Source: Diplodia intermedia (lineage: Eukaryota > Ascomycota > Dothideomycetes > Botryosphaeriales > Botryosphaeriaceae). Taken from it: a DNA stretch of 64,000 bases. The stretch spans positions 124,001 through 188,000 of the forward strand of contig JAKEKT010000058.1 of the NCBI GenBank assembly GCA_021495925.1, in the 5' to 3' direction. The notes beneath the pieces are model-generated. The model was not told the origin of the DNA and made no database searches. It saw nothing but the letters and a program-made list of their open reading frames with translations. The number at the start of each line of letters is the position of its first letter. Position 1 is the first letter of the stretch. This document shows, one piece after another, positions 63,794 to 64,000 of the stretch. The position numbers and the translations under genes are program-made.

Positions 63794-64000
63794 TCATCTA
63801 AATCTCTGAAACACCTGCTCCTCCTTCAATCTGTCCTCGACCAGCCTCAGCACCTCCGGGTCGTACAGGTCCTCGGGCCGCTTGTCCCCCTTCAGCACCT
63901 CCCTCTCGTGCTTCTGCGCCTCCTCCTTGGTCATCAAGACCAGGTCCGTGAGCTTCAGCAGCGTGCTCTTCTGGCCTTCGAACCTCCCGTCCACGAAGCT
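63794..64000 (-). CDS. 3' end of an unidentified gene, cut by the window edge
   Basis: Sixty-eight codons of a C-terminus running in from beyond 64000. It is helical and charged (KLTDLVLMTKEEAQKHERE, EDLYDPEVLRLVEDRLKEEQ) and ends VFQRFR. It has ordinary coding bias for this genome. I recognise no family from so short a part. Confidence 0.7.
   Translation of the reverse strand, partial: SFVDGRFEGQKSTLLKLTDLVLMTKEEAQKHEREVLKGDKRPEDLYDPEVLRLVEDRLKEEQVFQRFR

Noticed and set aside
1..64000. CRISPR arrays, bacterial operons, integrated virus or intact transposons
   Set aside because: No spaced direct-repeat arrays, no polymerase, integrase, capsid or transposase-like protein, and all genes have fungal intron structure. 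tRNA genes were looked for by their conserved T-arm box by eye only; a covariance-model scan would be decisive.

Overview
The window is nuclear DNA of a filamentous ascomycete (Pezizomycotina). Genes are split by many short introns, mostly 47-140 bases, with GT(A/G)xGx donors, CTAAC/CTGAC-type branch sites and short 5'-to-3' spacing. Third codon positions are GC-rich. The gene set is typical of moulds: septation kinase SepH, fungal Pex26, Ice2, Rtt106, an Avt-type amino acid permease, a bicupin oxalate decarboxylase and a secreted FAD oxidoreductase. A member of Dothideomycetes is my best guess, but this is an inference from general protein style, not from a marker. I see no ribosomal RNA, CRISPR, bacterial element or intact transposon, and no tRNA that I could recognise by eye.

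Layout, left to right: pex26 (+, 0.6-2.0 kb); a Ubp12-type ubiquitin protease (-, 4.0-9.3); a DUF726/TMCO4-type hydrolase (+, 10.7-13.3); ICE2 (-, 14.7-16.1); MYG1 exonuclease (+, 17.0-18.1); a short-chain dehydrogenase (+, 18.6-20.0); septation kinase sepH (+, 21.1-26.4, possibly to 26.9); a coiled-coil protein (-, 28.4-29.4); a vacuolar-type amino acid transporter (-, 30.6-33.1); a kelch membrane protein (-, 34.0-36.5); a 4.3 kb stretch without a clear gene; an unknown conserved-looking protein (+, 40.8-42.0); RTT106 histone chaperone (+, 42.5-44.4); a fungal transcription-factor-like protein without a zinc cluster (+, 45.6-47.7); a small secreted protein (-, 49.5-50.0); a small lysine-rich protein (+, 51.5-52.2); a DUF3405 type II membrane protein (+, 52.8-55.6); an oxalate decarboxylase (-, 57.4-58.9); a secreted FAD-linked oxidase (-, 60.5-62.1); and the 3' end of one more gene (-, 63.8 to the edge).

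Most genes are unrelated housekeeping functions: peroxisome import, ubiquitin turnover, ER shape, chromatin and septation. Only the right end has an accessory flavour. There a small secreted protein, a secreted bicupin oxalate decarboxylase and a secreted flavin oxidase lie within 13 kb, two of them with clear TATA boxes.

The observation most worth a second look is at the end of sepH. A single in-frame UAG, followed directly by CAA CUA (the leaky UAG-CARYYA context), is followed by 171 further sense codons in the same frame. The same stop also lies inside a possible 66-base in-frame intron, so either readthrough or optional splicing could give a second, longer C-terminus. Two 12-base microexons, in the transporter and in the kelch gene, are the other striking structural features. 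All exon borders were worked out by hand from splice signals and frame continuity.
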